From NCBI RefSeq assembly GCF_002243515.1, contig NZ_CP022657.1:3891501-3955500 (forward strand): 64,000 nt of DNA. Reading direction: 5' to 3'. The notes under the pieces were generated by a model that did no database searches, was not told the DNA's origin, and was given only the letters and a program-made list of their open reading frames with translations. The position numbers and the translations under genes are program-made. This document shows, piece after piece, positions 53,105 through 63,254 of this stretch. This DNA is from Tumebacillus algifaecis (GTDB taxonomy: Bacteria; Bacillota; Bacilli; Tumebacillales; Tumebacillaceae). The stretch's first letter is position 1. Each line of letters opens with the position of its first letter.

Positions 53105-54352
53105 TCAATCTAATTCACTTAGAATAGTTTCGTACTCAATTTTTTTCTCGCTATTGTCCTCAAAAAACTTAGTTACCTTATCTACAAATTTTGACCCCGT
53201 TATTTGTAGGATATCTCGCAATTCCTCAACTACATATTTGTCAAATTCCATTTCGCTTAGAGCTGAAAGAATCATTTCAGAATTACGGTCAGCGTACATT
53301 TTATTGTTTTTGTTCTTTTTTGAAAGTCGCTTCTTCATAAACACGTACTCCCGGTAGTGTTCCAGGAAGTTTATTTGTTTTAAAACAAGATACTGTATAT
53401 CTGTTGGTGGAGTTTTCGGTAGATTCTTCATTAGTTTGACGATAAATTCTGAATAATTAAGTTCATCTAGCAGTTGCTTTCCGATAATGCTACACACTAC
53501 TCCCCAAGTATTTGGTCCTCGATGTCTTTTCTCGAACATATAACTTACCCAGAATTCTCTTAACCGCTGTGAAGAATTAGCAACTGCATTAATCTTGTCC
53601 GGGTGAGAATGAATAAACATCACCATATCAACCTCGTCCAACCAAAGCACATTAGACAAAGCATCAGACAATTCACAATCCCGTAAGTCAAAAATATCGT
53701 TAATAAACGAATGGAATCTATCATCAAGATAATAATCTTCATCTAACTCGGCAATAACTTTCACCATATCTTTAAAAAAATCTTCAAATTGGTGTTTTTG
53801 AACACTCGATCGAATTTGACTCACAAGATGACTGTGACCTTTAAGTCTAGATGTTTTCGTGAAGTCGAAATGATCCTTAATTTCCTGAAGTAGCACCTCT
53901 TTACTTCCAGGAAACACAAATTTCGGAAGATTCGATATTAAAAACAACCAGAAAGATTCAACGTATGCATAATCAATCGAGTTAGATTTTGCATGTGCAG
54001 AATCATTTCTTCTAGCTCGCCAGAAACTAACCTGATCTCTCACATCGCTAGGTATATCAAACATTGGTTTTTTTTTATTTTCGATATAACCCTTAAGATG
54101 AGTATCCCAAATATCATCGTTAACCAGTTTTCGCCTTACATCTTCCCATTCTTGTTCGGCATAACCATTTGGTGGTACTTTTGTCCCTAAAATCCTGTAT
54201 CTTAAAACGGAAGAAAAGAACAGAAATGAATAAAGTAACGCAGCTCTGTAAGCCCCTGCTTTATAACAAAGGATCGACTCCCCCATTAATAGTTTCGACT
54301 CGGTGTCGAAACTATGTTCAGTTACCCATTCCTCAATGCGCATTGGTCTCAA
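53105..54352 (-). CDS. HEPN-motif protein, putative defence RNase
   Basis: A 415-residue, A+T-rich gene. The N-terminal 130 residues are helical and contain RRNDSAHAKS, a good match to the HEPN RNase motif (R-x4-6-H with a polar residue after R), preceded by a helix with GAYRAALLYSFLFF as in HEPN folds. The remaining 280 residues are unrecognised. Stand-alone HEPN proteins of this kind often act as abortive-infection nucleases. I place the start at the TTG at 54352, 8 nt after AGGGG; an ATG three codons downstream is the alternative. A promoter lies at 54375-54403. Confidence 0.75.
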   Translation of the reverse strand: MRPMRIEEWVTEHSFDTESKLLMGESILCYKAGAYRAALLYSFLFFSSVLRYRILGTKVPPNGYAEQEWEDVRRKLVNDDIWDTHLKGYIENKKKPMFDIPSDVRDQVSFWRARRNDSAHAKSNSIDYAYVESFWLFLISNLPKFVFPGSKEVLLQEIKDHFDFTKTSRLKGHSHLVSQIRSSVQKHQFEDFFKDMVKVIAELDEDYYLDDRFHSFINDIFDLRDCELSDALSNVLWLDEVDMVMFIHSHPDKINAVANSSQRLREFWVSYMFEKRHRGPNTWGVVCSIIGKQLLDELNYSEFIVKLMKNLPKTPPTDIQYLVLKQINFLEHYREYVFMKKRLSKKNKNNKMYADRNSEMILSALSEMEFDKYVVEELRDILQITGSKFVDKVTKFFEDNSEKKIEYETILSELD

Positions 54353-54374
54353 AACACTATCCCCTTTCATATAA

Positions 54375-54403
54375 ATTATACAATAACATATTATTAACAT
54401 CAA
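54375..54403 (-). promoter_or_regulatory. Promoter of the HEPN gene
   Basis: On the minus strand TTGATG, a 17-bp spacer and TATAAT (54375-54380), about 22 bp before the TTG start. Confidence 0.65.
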
Positions 54404-54423
54404 CTGATTATCACTTATTATTT

Positions 54424-54468
54424 AGACCACTTGCTTTGCTCTGCTGATCAATCTGCAAGTGGTCTTTC
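54424..54468. repeat. Terminator-like inverted repeat
   Basis: AGACCACTTGC (54424-54434) pairs with 54455-54465, followed by TT. No gene obviously ends here. Confidence 0.5.
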
Positions 54469-54489
54469 CATCGTTTACTCCCTCTGGCG

Positions 54490-54850
54490 ACAGTTTACCC
54501 TTTCTGCTTAAACTGGAACAGAAGCATACCAAACTCCAAAAGTTGATCAAAGCCATGGCGTGGTTTTGAAAACAACGACTTCATCTTTTGTCATGAAGAC
54601 GGAAGATTCTTTGATCCAGACAAAATCAGCAACTGGTTTAAGAAGATCATGGAGTAGCTAGGTTGGAGGTATCGGCTTCACGATATCCGTCACCCACACG
54701 CTTGCTAGTTGATCATGGACAACGTGCACAGCCACCGGATGGGTCACTCTTCCACATCGTTCACAATGGACGTATACGGACACCTCATCTCTGGACATGC
54801 AAGAGGCGGCTGCAAAAACTCTGTACAAAAGCACAAAAAACAGGTCGATT
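54490..54850 (+). pseudogene. Remnant of a tyrosine recombinase (phage integrase)
   Basis: Read in one frame from about 54570, the sequence gives NNDFIFCHEDGRFFDPDKIS, later RLHDIRH and HRMGHSSTSFTMDVYGHL. These are the box II His-x-x-Arg and the terminal region of the catalytic domain of phage-type integrases. Two in-frame stops (near 54655 and 54708) and a frame change upstream of 54570 show it is dead. It marks an old mobile-element insertion. Confidence 0.75.
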
Positions 54851-54876
54851 AGCGCATTTCGTTAGCAACAAACCAA

Positions 54877-54926
54877 AAAACCACCAAGAAAGCCTTGTAA
54901 CATCAAGGTTTTCTTGGTGGTTTTCG
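54877..54926. terminator. Strong terminator-like hairpin left of array 2
   Basis: A 21-bp stem (54877-54897 with 54904-54924, one G-U) with AAAAAA before and TTTT after. It would stop transcription of array 2 (leftwards) or of anything entering from the left. Confidence 0.8.
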
Positions 54927-54941
54927 AACGTTCTAGCGTGA

Positions 54942-55127
54942 CTTTCAGTCCCCTATCTAACGGGTCTGCCATTGTTACTGACGATTGAAAGGATGTGAGA
55001 ACGTGGGAACAATTCCTTTCAGTCCCCTACATAACGGGTCTGCCATTGTTACGAACGATAACCAGTCAATTCTAAAGTCTAGCAGCTCATCTTTCAGTCC
55101 CCTACATAACGGGTCTGCCATTGTTAC
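54942..55127 (-). CRISPR. CRISPR array 2: three repeats, two spacers
   Basis: Repeats of 37 bp at 54942-54978, 55016-55052 and 55091-55127, spacers of 37 and 38 bp. The second and third repeats are identical; the leftmost differs slightly. Same repeat family and polarity as array 1. Confidence 0.93.
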
Positions 55128-55325
55128 CGACCGAATCGAGCACAGAAAAAACGAGGCGTAGCAAGGCTTCACGCGCCCTTTGATTCGGACTGCATCTTGC
55201 ATTTTTTCGAGGATCGACTTTTTGCTTCAAAACAGGGGGGGATCCTCGAAACAGGTGTTTTCCTGAATTTATTGTTTCCCTCCTCAGTATACCGTATTCC
55301 TCCAATGGATAGAATATTTAAGTTT
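55128..55325 (-). promoter_or_regulatory. CRISPR leader copy 2
   Basis: Starts at the last repeat and parallels leader copy 1 for nearly 200 bp. Inverted repeats: CCGAATC near its left end with GATTCGG about 60 bp later, and TTTCGAGGATC (55205-55215) with its complement at 55241-55251. Confidence 0.75.
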
Positions 55326-55475
55326 ACCTTGCACATCCACTCGATAAATCCCCAACCCTTCCTCGCGGTGCGCTTGTGTCTGGCGAGGAATACCTACTAC
55401 TTCACGCAGAGCATTTAGAGCGTACTTGAAACACTTGAGCAGGCCGTCGATATTCGCACCACGCCAAAAAACTCC
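55284..55475 (-). pseudogene. Gene fragment abutting leader copy 2
   Basis: A 63-codon open stretch on the minus strand without a start codon (GANIDGLLKCFKYALNALRE and EEGLGIYRVDVQGKLKY are readable). Its last codons lie inside the shared leader. I do not recognise it. Like the fragments at leaders 1 and 3 it probably arose by recombination at the leader. Confidence 0.35.
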
Positions 55476-55527
55476 TCATAAGTTCGAGGACAAGCTGTGC
55501 GACTGCCAGTGTCAACTTACCCTAGCA

Positions 55528-55626
55528 TCATACGGACTTTGGAAAATGGTCAAGAACTTCGATACCGTCTTCGATCAAATAAGCATTTAATTTTGTTGAA
55601 CGCTCGCTCCCCTTCTTCAAATACAT
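55528..55626 (-). CDS. 32-codon frame separated from its upstream region by the IS21 insertion
   Basis: The frame MYLKKGSERSTKLNAY... runs from 55626 to 55528. Joining the two sides of the IS element restores AAGGAGAAAC directly before the ATG, so the insertion destroyed its ribosome site or cut a longer gene. Function unknown. Confidence 0.35.
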   Translation of the reverse strand: MYLKKGSERSTKLNAYLIEDGIEVLDHFPKSV

Positions 55627-55777
55627 GTTTCTCTGTTTATCGCATAATGAAATTGCAGAATGTCGCGGCGTAAAAGTGCAGACTTTGCCCGCGACATTTT
55701 GGCATAAAAAAAGCACTTGCCAACATCGATCTACTAACTTACCCTACGGTTTGCGACGACCAAGGGGGATCGAGAGG

Positions 55778-58002
<2,225 letters not shown>

Positions 58003-58077
58003 ATTTCGATGTTGGCGGTGCTATGCACAAAATGGCCGCGATACTCTGCACTTTTCAGTTGCGAAACACAGTTTCTC

Positions 58078-58446
58078 CTTGTATGTATGAGCCGAGGGGA
58101 TTCAAAGCTCCCCACGACCCCACTTCAAAAGCACGGTTGCATTTTCACACATTTATTACTGGCGCAACGAGTGCTACATGCCGATAAACGTATTTTTGCT
58201 AAAAGGACCCCAATTTGCGTCATCAAAACCTCTCCGTCCCTCTTCATTCACAAAACAAGGGAGTACGTGATGCATAAGACCCGTTATGGCATTCAATCGA
58301 AAGGTCATGACGAATCTCATTTTCGAATCATCGACAGGTCGAATGATTGCGGAATCCGGACGTACCGAGTTGGAATCGGTCAGCTCATAGTCCATCCCCT
58401 CTGTTGAGATCCCTGTGGGAATGGGGTACTCGATGTTACTTCGTAT
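58078..58446. other. Right flank of the IS21 element, no supported gene
   Basis: Several short frames exist on both strands (for example minus 58174-58395) but none has a ribosome site at proper spacing. Probably decayed sequence. Confidence 0.4.
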
Positions 58447-58716
58447 CTAATAGTTGGATACATTTGTTGCAGAGGCCAAATCGGTCCGCCGATCATAGTG
58501 AAGGAATAGTTGATTGGGAGCAATTTGTCTTGCCTCCAGCAAGAGGGGATGAGGAACCTTTTGTCTGTTGATGTGAAAAAAGAACATTTGATTTATGGAT
58601 TCGATTTGCCGTTGCTGATCGGCTATCATCTGTCGGTCGTACTCTTTGCACCAATCTTCCTCAAGGCAGGCGGCATCTCGATTCCATTCATCATGCAGAT
58701 CAAAACGGCGGCTCAT
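58447..58716 (-). CDS. Small hypothetical cytosolic protein
   Basis: An 89-residue protein (MSRRFDLHDEWNRDAACLEE...). GGAGG lies 7 nt before the ATG at 58716, and a promoter with TTGGAC and TAAGAT at 17-bp spacing lies at 58746-58774. The sequence is highly charged with one amphipathic helix and no known domain. The ribosome site and promoter make it credible despite its size. Confidence 0.55.
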   Translation of the reverse strand: MSRRFDLHDEWNRDAACLEEDWCKEYDRQMIADQQRQIESINQMFFFHINRQKVPHPLLLEARQIAPNQLFLHYDRRTDLASATNVSNY

Positions 58717-58745
58717 GCGATTGCCTCCTTCGTTCGAACTCGACA

Positions 58746-58774
58746 ATCTTATCGTATTTTCAAGGAATGTCCAA
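58746..58774 (-). promoter_or_regulatory. Promoter of the 89-residue protein gene
   Basis: On the minus strand TTGGAC (58769-58774), 17 bp, TAAGAT (58746-58751); the start codon is 30 bp downstream. Confidence 0.5.
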
Positions 58775-59385
58775 AGTGCTTGAATTTCATAAACAAAAAG
58801 AACAGGCCGAACCGCCCTACGCTGATTCATTCCAAAAGAGCTGAAGATTCGTATAAACACACTGGATACACGAACGCAGACGAGATCAAGGTGGCACCTG
58901 CATTAGTTCAAAAATTGGTCAACGCAGATGAAGTCATATGAAAGTTTGATAAGTCATCCATGACCTCCACTGAATAAACAGTTACTGAAATTTTAACCCA
59001 TTGCGATTTATAATTACCTCAAGAGCTGCTACAGATCATAGCGATCAACACTTGCTCCCTCGTTTTGGAGGCTTCACAAGAAGATCGCATGTATGAGTCT
59101 ACACGATGCGTCCATCGGGATAGACAAGTATTGCGGAACATCTGCTCAGTTTTCATGACAAGCAGACAAACGCAGAAGATTTGAAAATGAGCAAGTAGCT
59201 CCTTGTAGTAGCATTCGCGGCTGATCTACGCCAGAAAAAAGGTCAGCGCCATCGATCCAGCGCGAATTCAGCTACTAGACTGTCCTGGTTGGCACAACTG
59301 ATTTCACTTTGCATCCATTCAGTATGAAGTTTCATTTGTTCAACGAATACTCCGACATGTGATGCAACCAAAACATTTATCTATT
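58775..59385. other. Intergenic stretch, nothing supported
   Basis: About 600 bp of mixed composition. A plus-strand frame 58510-58941 overlaps the small minus-strand gene and has no ribosome site. I see no repeat or RNA fold. Confidence 0.4.
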
Positions 59386-59404
59386 TTAGGAGGTTTCAAT
59401 CATT

Positions 59405-59887
59405 ATGGTACAAGTAGCAAACTATCAAGCGGCAAAAGATATCCAACAAGGGCAACTCGTCGGCAAAGTCACAACCGACACCACATGGGACAACGCAGCA
59501 AGCACCACCTGTAACACTTGGGTGAACCCGACGGAGGGCGGCTGCTTCATCTGGTCCAAAGACCATCCGGCAAGCATGCACTGTGCGACTTACAAGACGT
59601 TCAACATCAACACCACAAAACCGTTGATCTCTGCTACATTGTTCCTTGCCGTTGACAACTACGGCTCCGTCTTCATCAACGGCAAGACGGTGACAGTTGA
59701 CGATCCAACTCCGGAACCTTCCAATTATAAACAAGGCCGCTACTTCATCTTCTCGAAAGAAGATTGCGAACAATACTTTGTGGCTGGTCAGAACATCATC
59801 ACCATCCTCGCGTACAACTACGCTCCGACTGGCGATACGACAGACAACCCGGCTGGCGTATATACGTCTCTGGAAGTCTTCGCTTAA
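59405..59887 (+). CDS. Stand-alone beta-sandwich (galactose-binding-like) protein
   Basis: A 160-residue protein without a signal peptide. AGGAGG precedes the ATG. The pattern of strands, with LISATLFLAVDNYGSVFING, a Gly-rich turn, then AGQNIITILAYN and AGVYTSLEVFA at the end, is that of galactose-binding-like domains found in glycosidases and lectins, here as a single free domain. There are four Cys in the first 125 residues. It is a single-gene unit with its own strong terminator. The ligand is unknown; a bacterial cytosolic lectin or a phage-tail-like domain are options. Confidence 0.75.
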   Translation: MVQVANYQAAKDIQQGQLVGKVTTDTTWDNAASTTCNTWVNPTEGGCFIWSKDHPASMHCATYKTFNINTTKPLISATLFLAVDNYGSVFINGKTVTVDDPTPEPSNYKQGRYFIFSKEDCEQYFVAGQNIITILAYNYAPTGDTTDNPAGVYTSLEVFA

Positions 59888-60017
59888 TCCGCGTATTCTG
59901 ATCAGGCATCGATTCAACTCCAAGCTGACTTGCACGAAGCAAACACTTGCGTACAATCTGCCAAGTTAGTGCATGAACAGCGCGAAACAATAGAGCATTT
60001 GTCGGCTCGTGATTGAC

Positions 60018-60064
60018 AAAAAGTAGACCTCCCTGGTTGCTAAATCTGGGAGGTCTACTTTTTT
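60018..60064 (+). terminator. Terminator after the 160-residue protein
   Basis: A 15-bp perfect stem (60019-60033 with 60048-60062), followed by TTTTTT. Confidence 0.9.
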
Positions 60065-60117
60065 ATAACGGTAAGGTTCGATGTGCAAGTGCGATCTTCG
60101 CTATCTGTTGGGTCTCA

Positions 60118-60307
60118 GAAAACGATGGCGTTTTAACGTGCCTACCATCGTTACCTCATGTGCAATTATCTCATACAAGTTAATCATTTCGAACTTCCAG
60201 TCCCCTTCATAACGGGTCTGCCATTGTTACCGTTCATCGAAGCGTTCTACTCGTTCAAATGGAGTGACGACTTTCAGTCCCCTTCATAACGGGTCTGCCA
60301 TTGTTAC
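60118..60307 (-). CRISPR. CRISPR array 3: two good repeats plus one degenerate
   Basis: Good 37-bp repeats at 60194-60230 and 60271-60307 with a 40-bp spacer. A degenerate leftmost copy ends at 60154 (CCTACCATCGTTAC), and the distance of 39 bp to the next repeat fits a spacer. Same repeat family, polarity and leader as arrays 1 and 2. Confidence 0.88.
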
Positions 60308-60440
60308 CGACCGAATCAGCCATCGAAAAACCGAGGCGCAGCAAGGCTTCACGCACTCTCAGATTCGGACTACATCCTGCTTTATTTTCGAGGATCGACT
60401 TTTTGCTTCAAAACAGGGGTAATCCTCGACAACCTATCTT
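60308..60440 (-). promoter_or_regulatory. CRISPR leader copy 3 (shortened)
   Basis: Matches leader copies 1 and 2 from the repeat to about 60430 (GAGGATCGACTTTTTGCTTC is exact), then departs from them at the end of the truncated cas3. Confidence 0.72.
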
Positions 60441-60447
60441 CTCCAAC

Positions 60448-60870
60448 TTATGACGATGAACTGGAGGTTCCATAGGCGAGACCAATATAAGCGCTCAATA
60501 GTTGATCGATCGTAGTAAAGACGATGTCTCCTTGAAAGAACGGGTCACTCGGTTGATTCCCCATCTGAAGAGTCACTTTCAACCCAAACTTTTTTTCAAC
60601 CAGTTCTTTCGTCGATCTATGCAAAGAAGAAGCCAGCGCTCGTACCGGAAGAGCGTAGATCACACGGTCTGCGATCGGTTTTCCGATCTGTTTCGAATAG
60701 AGGAACGGAGCGAGGGCCGCCCACGTCTTGCCCGCACCAGTAGGAGCAACCAGCACCACATTTTTATCTTGCAGTACCTCGGTTGCCACCAGCTCCTGAT
60801 ACGGATACGGCTGATTCCCAAACGTTTGGTAGAAAAAATCGTGAAATGTTCCTCCTTCCATCCTCATCAC
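60448..60870 (-). pseudogene. cas3: cas3 helicase, truncated after the first motifs
   Basis: A 140-residue N-terminal piece of a type I Cas3 helicase. It has motif I APTGAGKTWAAL, ALPVRALASSL and FTTIDQLLSAYIGLAYGTSS, then stops in a short serine run directly beside leader copy 3. The DEAH box, helicase domain 2 and any HD nuclease are missing; a normal Cas3 is about 700-900 residues. Its ATG overlaps the cas6 stop (ATGA). There is no HD domain before the helicase, as in Cas3' proteins of some subtypes. Interference cannot work with this remnant. Confidence 0.8.
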
Positions 60871-61826
60871 CCGATTCGAATTCGTCCTAGGTCAAACGCC
60901 GTGTTTTTGCCTAGATGGATGATCTCGGCCACTTTCAACCACGGCAAAAACGCTTCCCATTCCCCTTCATACTGCGCCCATCCCATCATACCGCCGAGCT
61001 TCATCTTAGAATCTTGCCGTGCGGAAAAGCGGTCATAATCAACCCATCTCGTCTCCTGCCGAACCAACTGGATCTGTTCAGCTTTTTCTATTAGACCGCG
61101 GTAATTCACGGTGCTCGTGTCGATTCCATGATGATATTGAAGGAGTCCTGTCACACGGCGCAATATATTCCGAAAAATCACGTGAAATTGCGGGTCGCTC
61201 GTGTAGCGACCTTGCCATTTCATCCGCAAAGGCGTTTCAAAGAACAACGTGAGCCGCGAATGGCTAGATTGCGGTTGAATCTTTGCGATTATGTCAGCAC
61301 CAGTTGCAAGGATCGGATCGTGAAGTTGGTGTTCTCCATCCATGTATAGCGTTCTGGCAGCAGCGCCACCCACATCTTCCGTTGCGACATGGATCAGTCG
61401 ATATGGTTTGCGCCCTTTTCCGATGCCCTCAATCCCCAGTTCGCGAAAGGTCGAGATGAACAACGGGGCGTAATCGATTCCTCGCCCGAACAAACGCAGG
61501 CGAAGAGAAAGCAGTTCCCCCGGCTCATAGAACGTCTGGCGATCGGATGGAACTTCCAGCAAGTATGGCCTTGGGATCTGATCATAACGCCCCATAAATC
61601 CACCCGTCTCCCCATCAGGCGAGGTTTCAAAGATATAACCATAGGCACAGGTGGAGCTCGCTTCACAGCGGTCACAAATAGATTCGGCTCGCATGCATGC
61701 TCGCTTTTTGAAAATATGGCCAAAACCGCCACGGAAAGTGGAAGCCTTCCACGCTGGCAGTTCCAGTCCTTGTTTCCCAACTTGCAAGGTGAAACGATAG
61801 GTTGTAAACGTCAAGTTTTCTAGCAT
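60867..61826 (-). CDS. cas6: CRISPR repeat endoribonuclease Cas6
   Basis: A 319-residue RAMP protein that cuts the repeat in pre-crRNA. N-terminal STFRGGFGHIFKKRACM with the following CDRCEASSTCAYGYIFE is the hallmark of the PF10040-type Cas6 family. The Cys-rich stretch (CDRC...C) may bind zinc. The C-terminal RAMP fold carries GIEGIGKGRKPYRL and the Gly-rich ending LGGMMGWAQYEG. Length is normal. GGAGG lies 7 nt before the ATG, and the same 5' region carries a CRISPR repeat-like element. It is the only intact cas gene here, and no adaptation or Cascade genes remain. Confidence 0.85.
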   Translation of the reverse strand: MLENLTFTTYRFTLQVGKQGLELPAWKASTFRGGFGHIFKKRACMRAESICDRCEASSTCAYGYIFETSPDGETGGFMGRYDQIPRPYLLEVPSDRQTFYEPGELLSLRLRLFGRGIDYAPLFISTFRELGIEGIGKGRKPYRLIHVATEDVGGAAARTLYMDGEHQLHDPILATGADIIAKIQPQSSHSRLTLFFETPLRMKWQGRYTSDPQFHVIFRNILRRVTGLLQYHHGIDTSTVNYRGLIEKAEQIQLVRQETRWVDYDRFSARQDSKMKLGGMMGWAQYEGEWEAFLPWLKVAEIIHLGKNTAFDLGRIRIG

Positions 61827-61833
61827 TTAAAAT

Positions 61834-61871
61834 CCTCCGTCCCCTATAGCGGGTCAAATTTTGCTTGCTAC
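61834..61871 (-). promoter_or_regulatory. CRISPR repeat-like element over the cas6 ribosome site
   Basis: On the minus strand GACCCGCTATAGGGGACGG resembles the repeat segment GACCCGTTATGTAGGGGACT, with 2 bp deleted in the loop and the CCC/GGGG hairpin kept. The upstream GTAGCAAGCAAA resembles the repeat start. The ribosome site GGAGG is the end of the element, 7 nt before the cas6 ATG. Confidence 0.55.
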
Positions 61872-62270
61872 CAATATCATTCCAGTTCCTATTTTCGGGT
61901 CATAGCGGATTACTATCCATTATGACCGCGATTTCAGAAAATATGATCGACTCCACATATTTGGACGACTAATCGACATTCCGGCCCGCCAGAAACGCTC
62001 TAATAAAGAGGCAAATGACTGGGTATAAGGGAGCAATAACTTCGACATGCCTCATGTCGGTGATACAGAACAAAAGACGCTCACCATAAGTAAGCGTCTA
62101 ACTCTACCAGTCACTCAACGATCCACGAGTCATCACTGCCATTTCCATCCTGCACCTCAGGCAGCGCAATTTTCACTAAATATTCAACGAGGTTATGTCC
62201 CTGCATAACTCCTTTTGACTATCTCCGTTAAAGACTTAACCCCGATCAATAAGCCGGGGATTTTGGAGTA
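61872..62270. other. Intergenic stretch between cas6 and the surface-protein remnant
   Basis: About 400 bp. I see no gene; it probably contains the cas6 promoter. Confidence 0.4.
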
Positions 62271-62549
62271 TTACCACCAGAAAACATATCCATTTCCACT
62301 GGTCTTAATAGACGAACGGTTATAAATTCTAAGTTTGTACGTTCCTGCAGGAACATCCAAAAAACTAAACGATGTTGCAGTATCCGTGTAGGTACCATTG
62401 ATACGAATTTCTGATGTAGTTGTTCCGCAACACAAAACAGATACTAATTTATAGCCCATTGAAACAGAACCACTGTAATGGGAATACTGTACGAGTTTGA
62501 CGGGGACATCTTGCTTGCCACTAAGTTTGTACGATTCCCAAGTGTCAAT
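62271..62549 (-). pseudogene. C-terminal fragment of a secreted beta-sheet protein
   Basis: An open stretch of 92 codons on the minus strand without a credible start (an internal ATG at 62459 has no ribosome site). The readable protein (DTWESYKLSGKQDVPVKLVQ, SGSVSMGYK, LDVPAGTYKLRIYN) looks like an extracellular beta domain. It is in the same frame as the upstream gene at 62580-62941 but separated by three TAG codons, so it may be the lost C-terminal part of that gene. Confidence 0.45.
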
Positions 62550-62579
62550 CTACGTTGCGGAGTCCAATCCAACCTAATT

Positions 62580-62941
62580 CTAATTCATAGACGTGTAAAA
62601 ATCAGGGGCGACGATTGAATCCGTTAGGGTTTCGCTGCTTTTTGAACCTGCTGAAGGAAAGGTCTCCTCACTGATCGGTCTAGGCGCCGTAAAATGCTCA
62701 GAGTAAAAACCACCCTTAGCTTGTGCTTCTAACTTTTTATCTCTTTCACGGTCTACTTTGGGCTCTGGCAATTTGGTAAGATCCATCTTCAATAATTCTG
62801 CTCTCTCATTCTCCGGGATCGGCATTGGATCGGTAACGCCGTAGCTTTTTTCCTGAGTTGCAGTCGGAGTTGCTCCCGCAGTAATTGGGATCGATGTCAG
62901 GACGCAAATTGCAAGTACACTATAGTAGTTTTTTTGATCAT
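62580..62941 (-). pseudogene. Secreted protein gene with a frameshift in an A7 tract
   Basis: The ATG at 62941 has an ideal ribosome site (GGAGGGG), but its frame stops after 14 codons. One extra A in the A7 tract (minus strand, 62929-62935) would join it to the long frame and give MIKKNYYSVLAICVLTSIPI, a normal signal peptide, followed by about 95 polar, acidic residues (DPMPIPENERAELL...). The long frame alone starts only at poorly placed codons. Either a pseudogene, a phase-variable gene or a sequencing error. Confidence 0.5.
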
Positions 62942-63094
62942 ACTTGTTCACCCCTCCATTGCATTCACAGCGTTCACATCTAAGTTTTCCCATATATCAT
63001 TACTACACACACAATTTATTTCCTCTATCATTCTTTATTAAGTAAATATTTTGTCAATAAGATAAATCAAATCGTCTGACCGAAGGACTCCACA

Positions 63095-63125
63095 TTACCC
63101 TTCCTAACAGGTCCCCTATTGTTAC
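63095..63125. repeat. Possible degenerate CRISPR repeat
   Basis: CCTAACAGGTCCCCTATTGT followed by TAC resembles the right part of the repeat (CATAACGGGTCTGCCATTGT then TAC) with several changes. No second copy at spacer distance is seen. Confidence 0.35.
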
Positions 63126-63162
63126 TACATTCGACTGTGCAGCACTCACTCAATTCCGACAA

Positions 63163-63204
63163 CATCATTGCCCACCGCGCATCATTGCCCATTGTGCAAC
63201 GATG
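63163..63204. promoter_or_regulatory. Operator candidate for the TetR gene
   Basis: CATCATTGCCCA occurs twice (63163 and 63180), and the second copy forms an inverted repeat with GCAACGATG (63196-63204). It lies 50-90 bp before the tetR start. Confidence 0.45.
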
Positions 63205-63254
63205 TGTTAATGTAAATTCTAGTCGATCTATTCGTATCCAAACAAGAGAGGTAG

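Noticed and set aside
58174..58395. A 73-codon minus-strand frame near the IS21 right end.
   Set aside because: GAGGGG touches the ATG with no spacing; no homologue recognised, and the surroundings look decayed.
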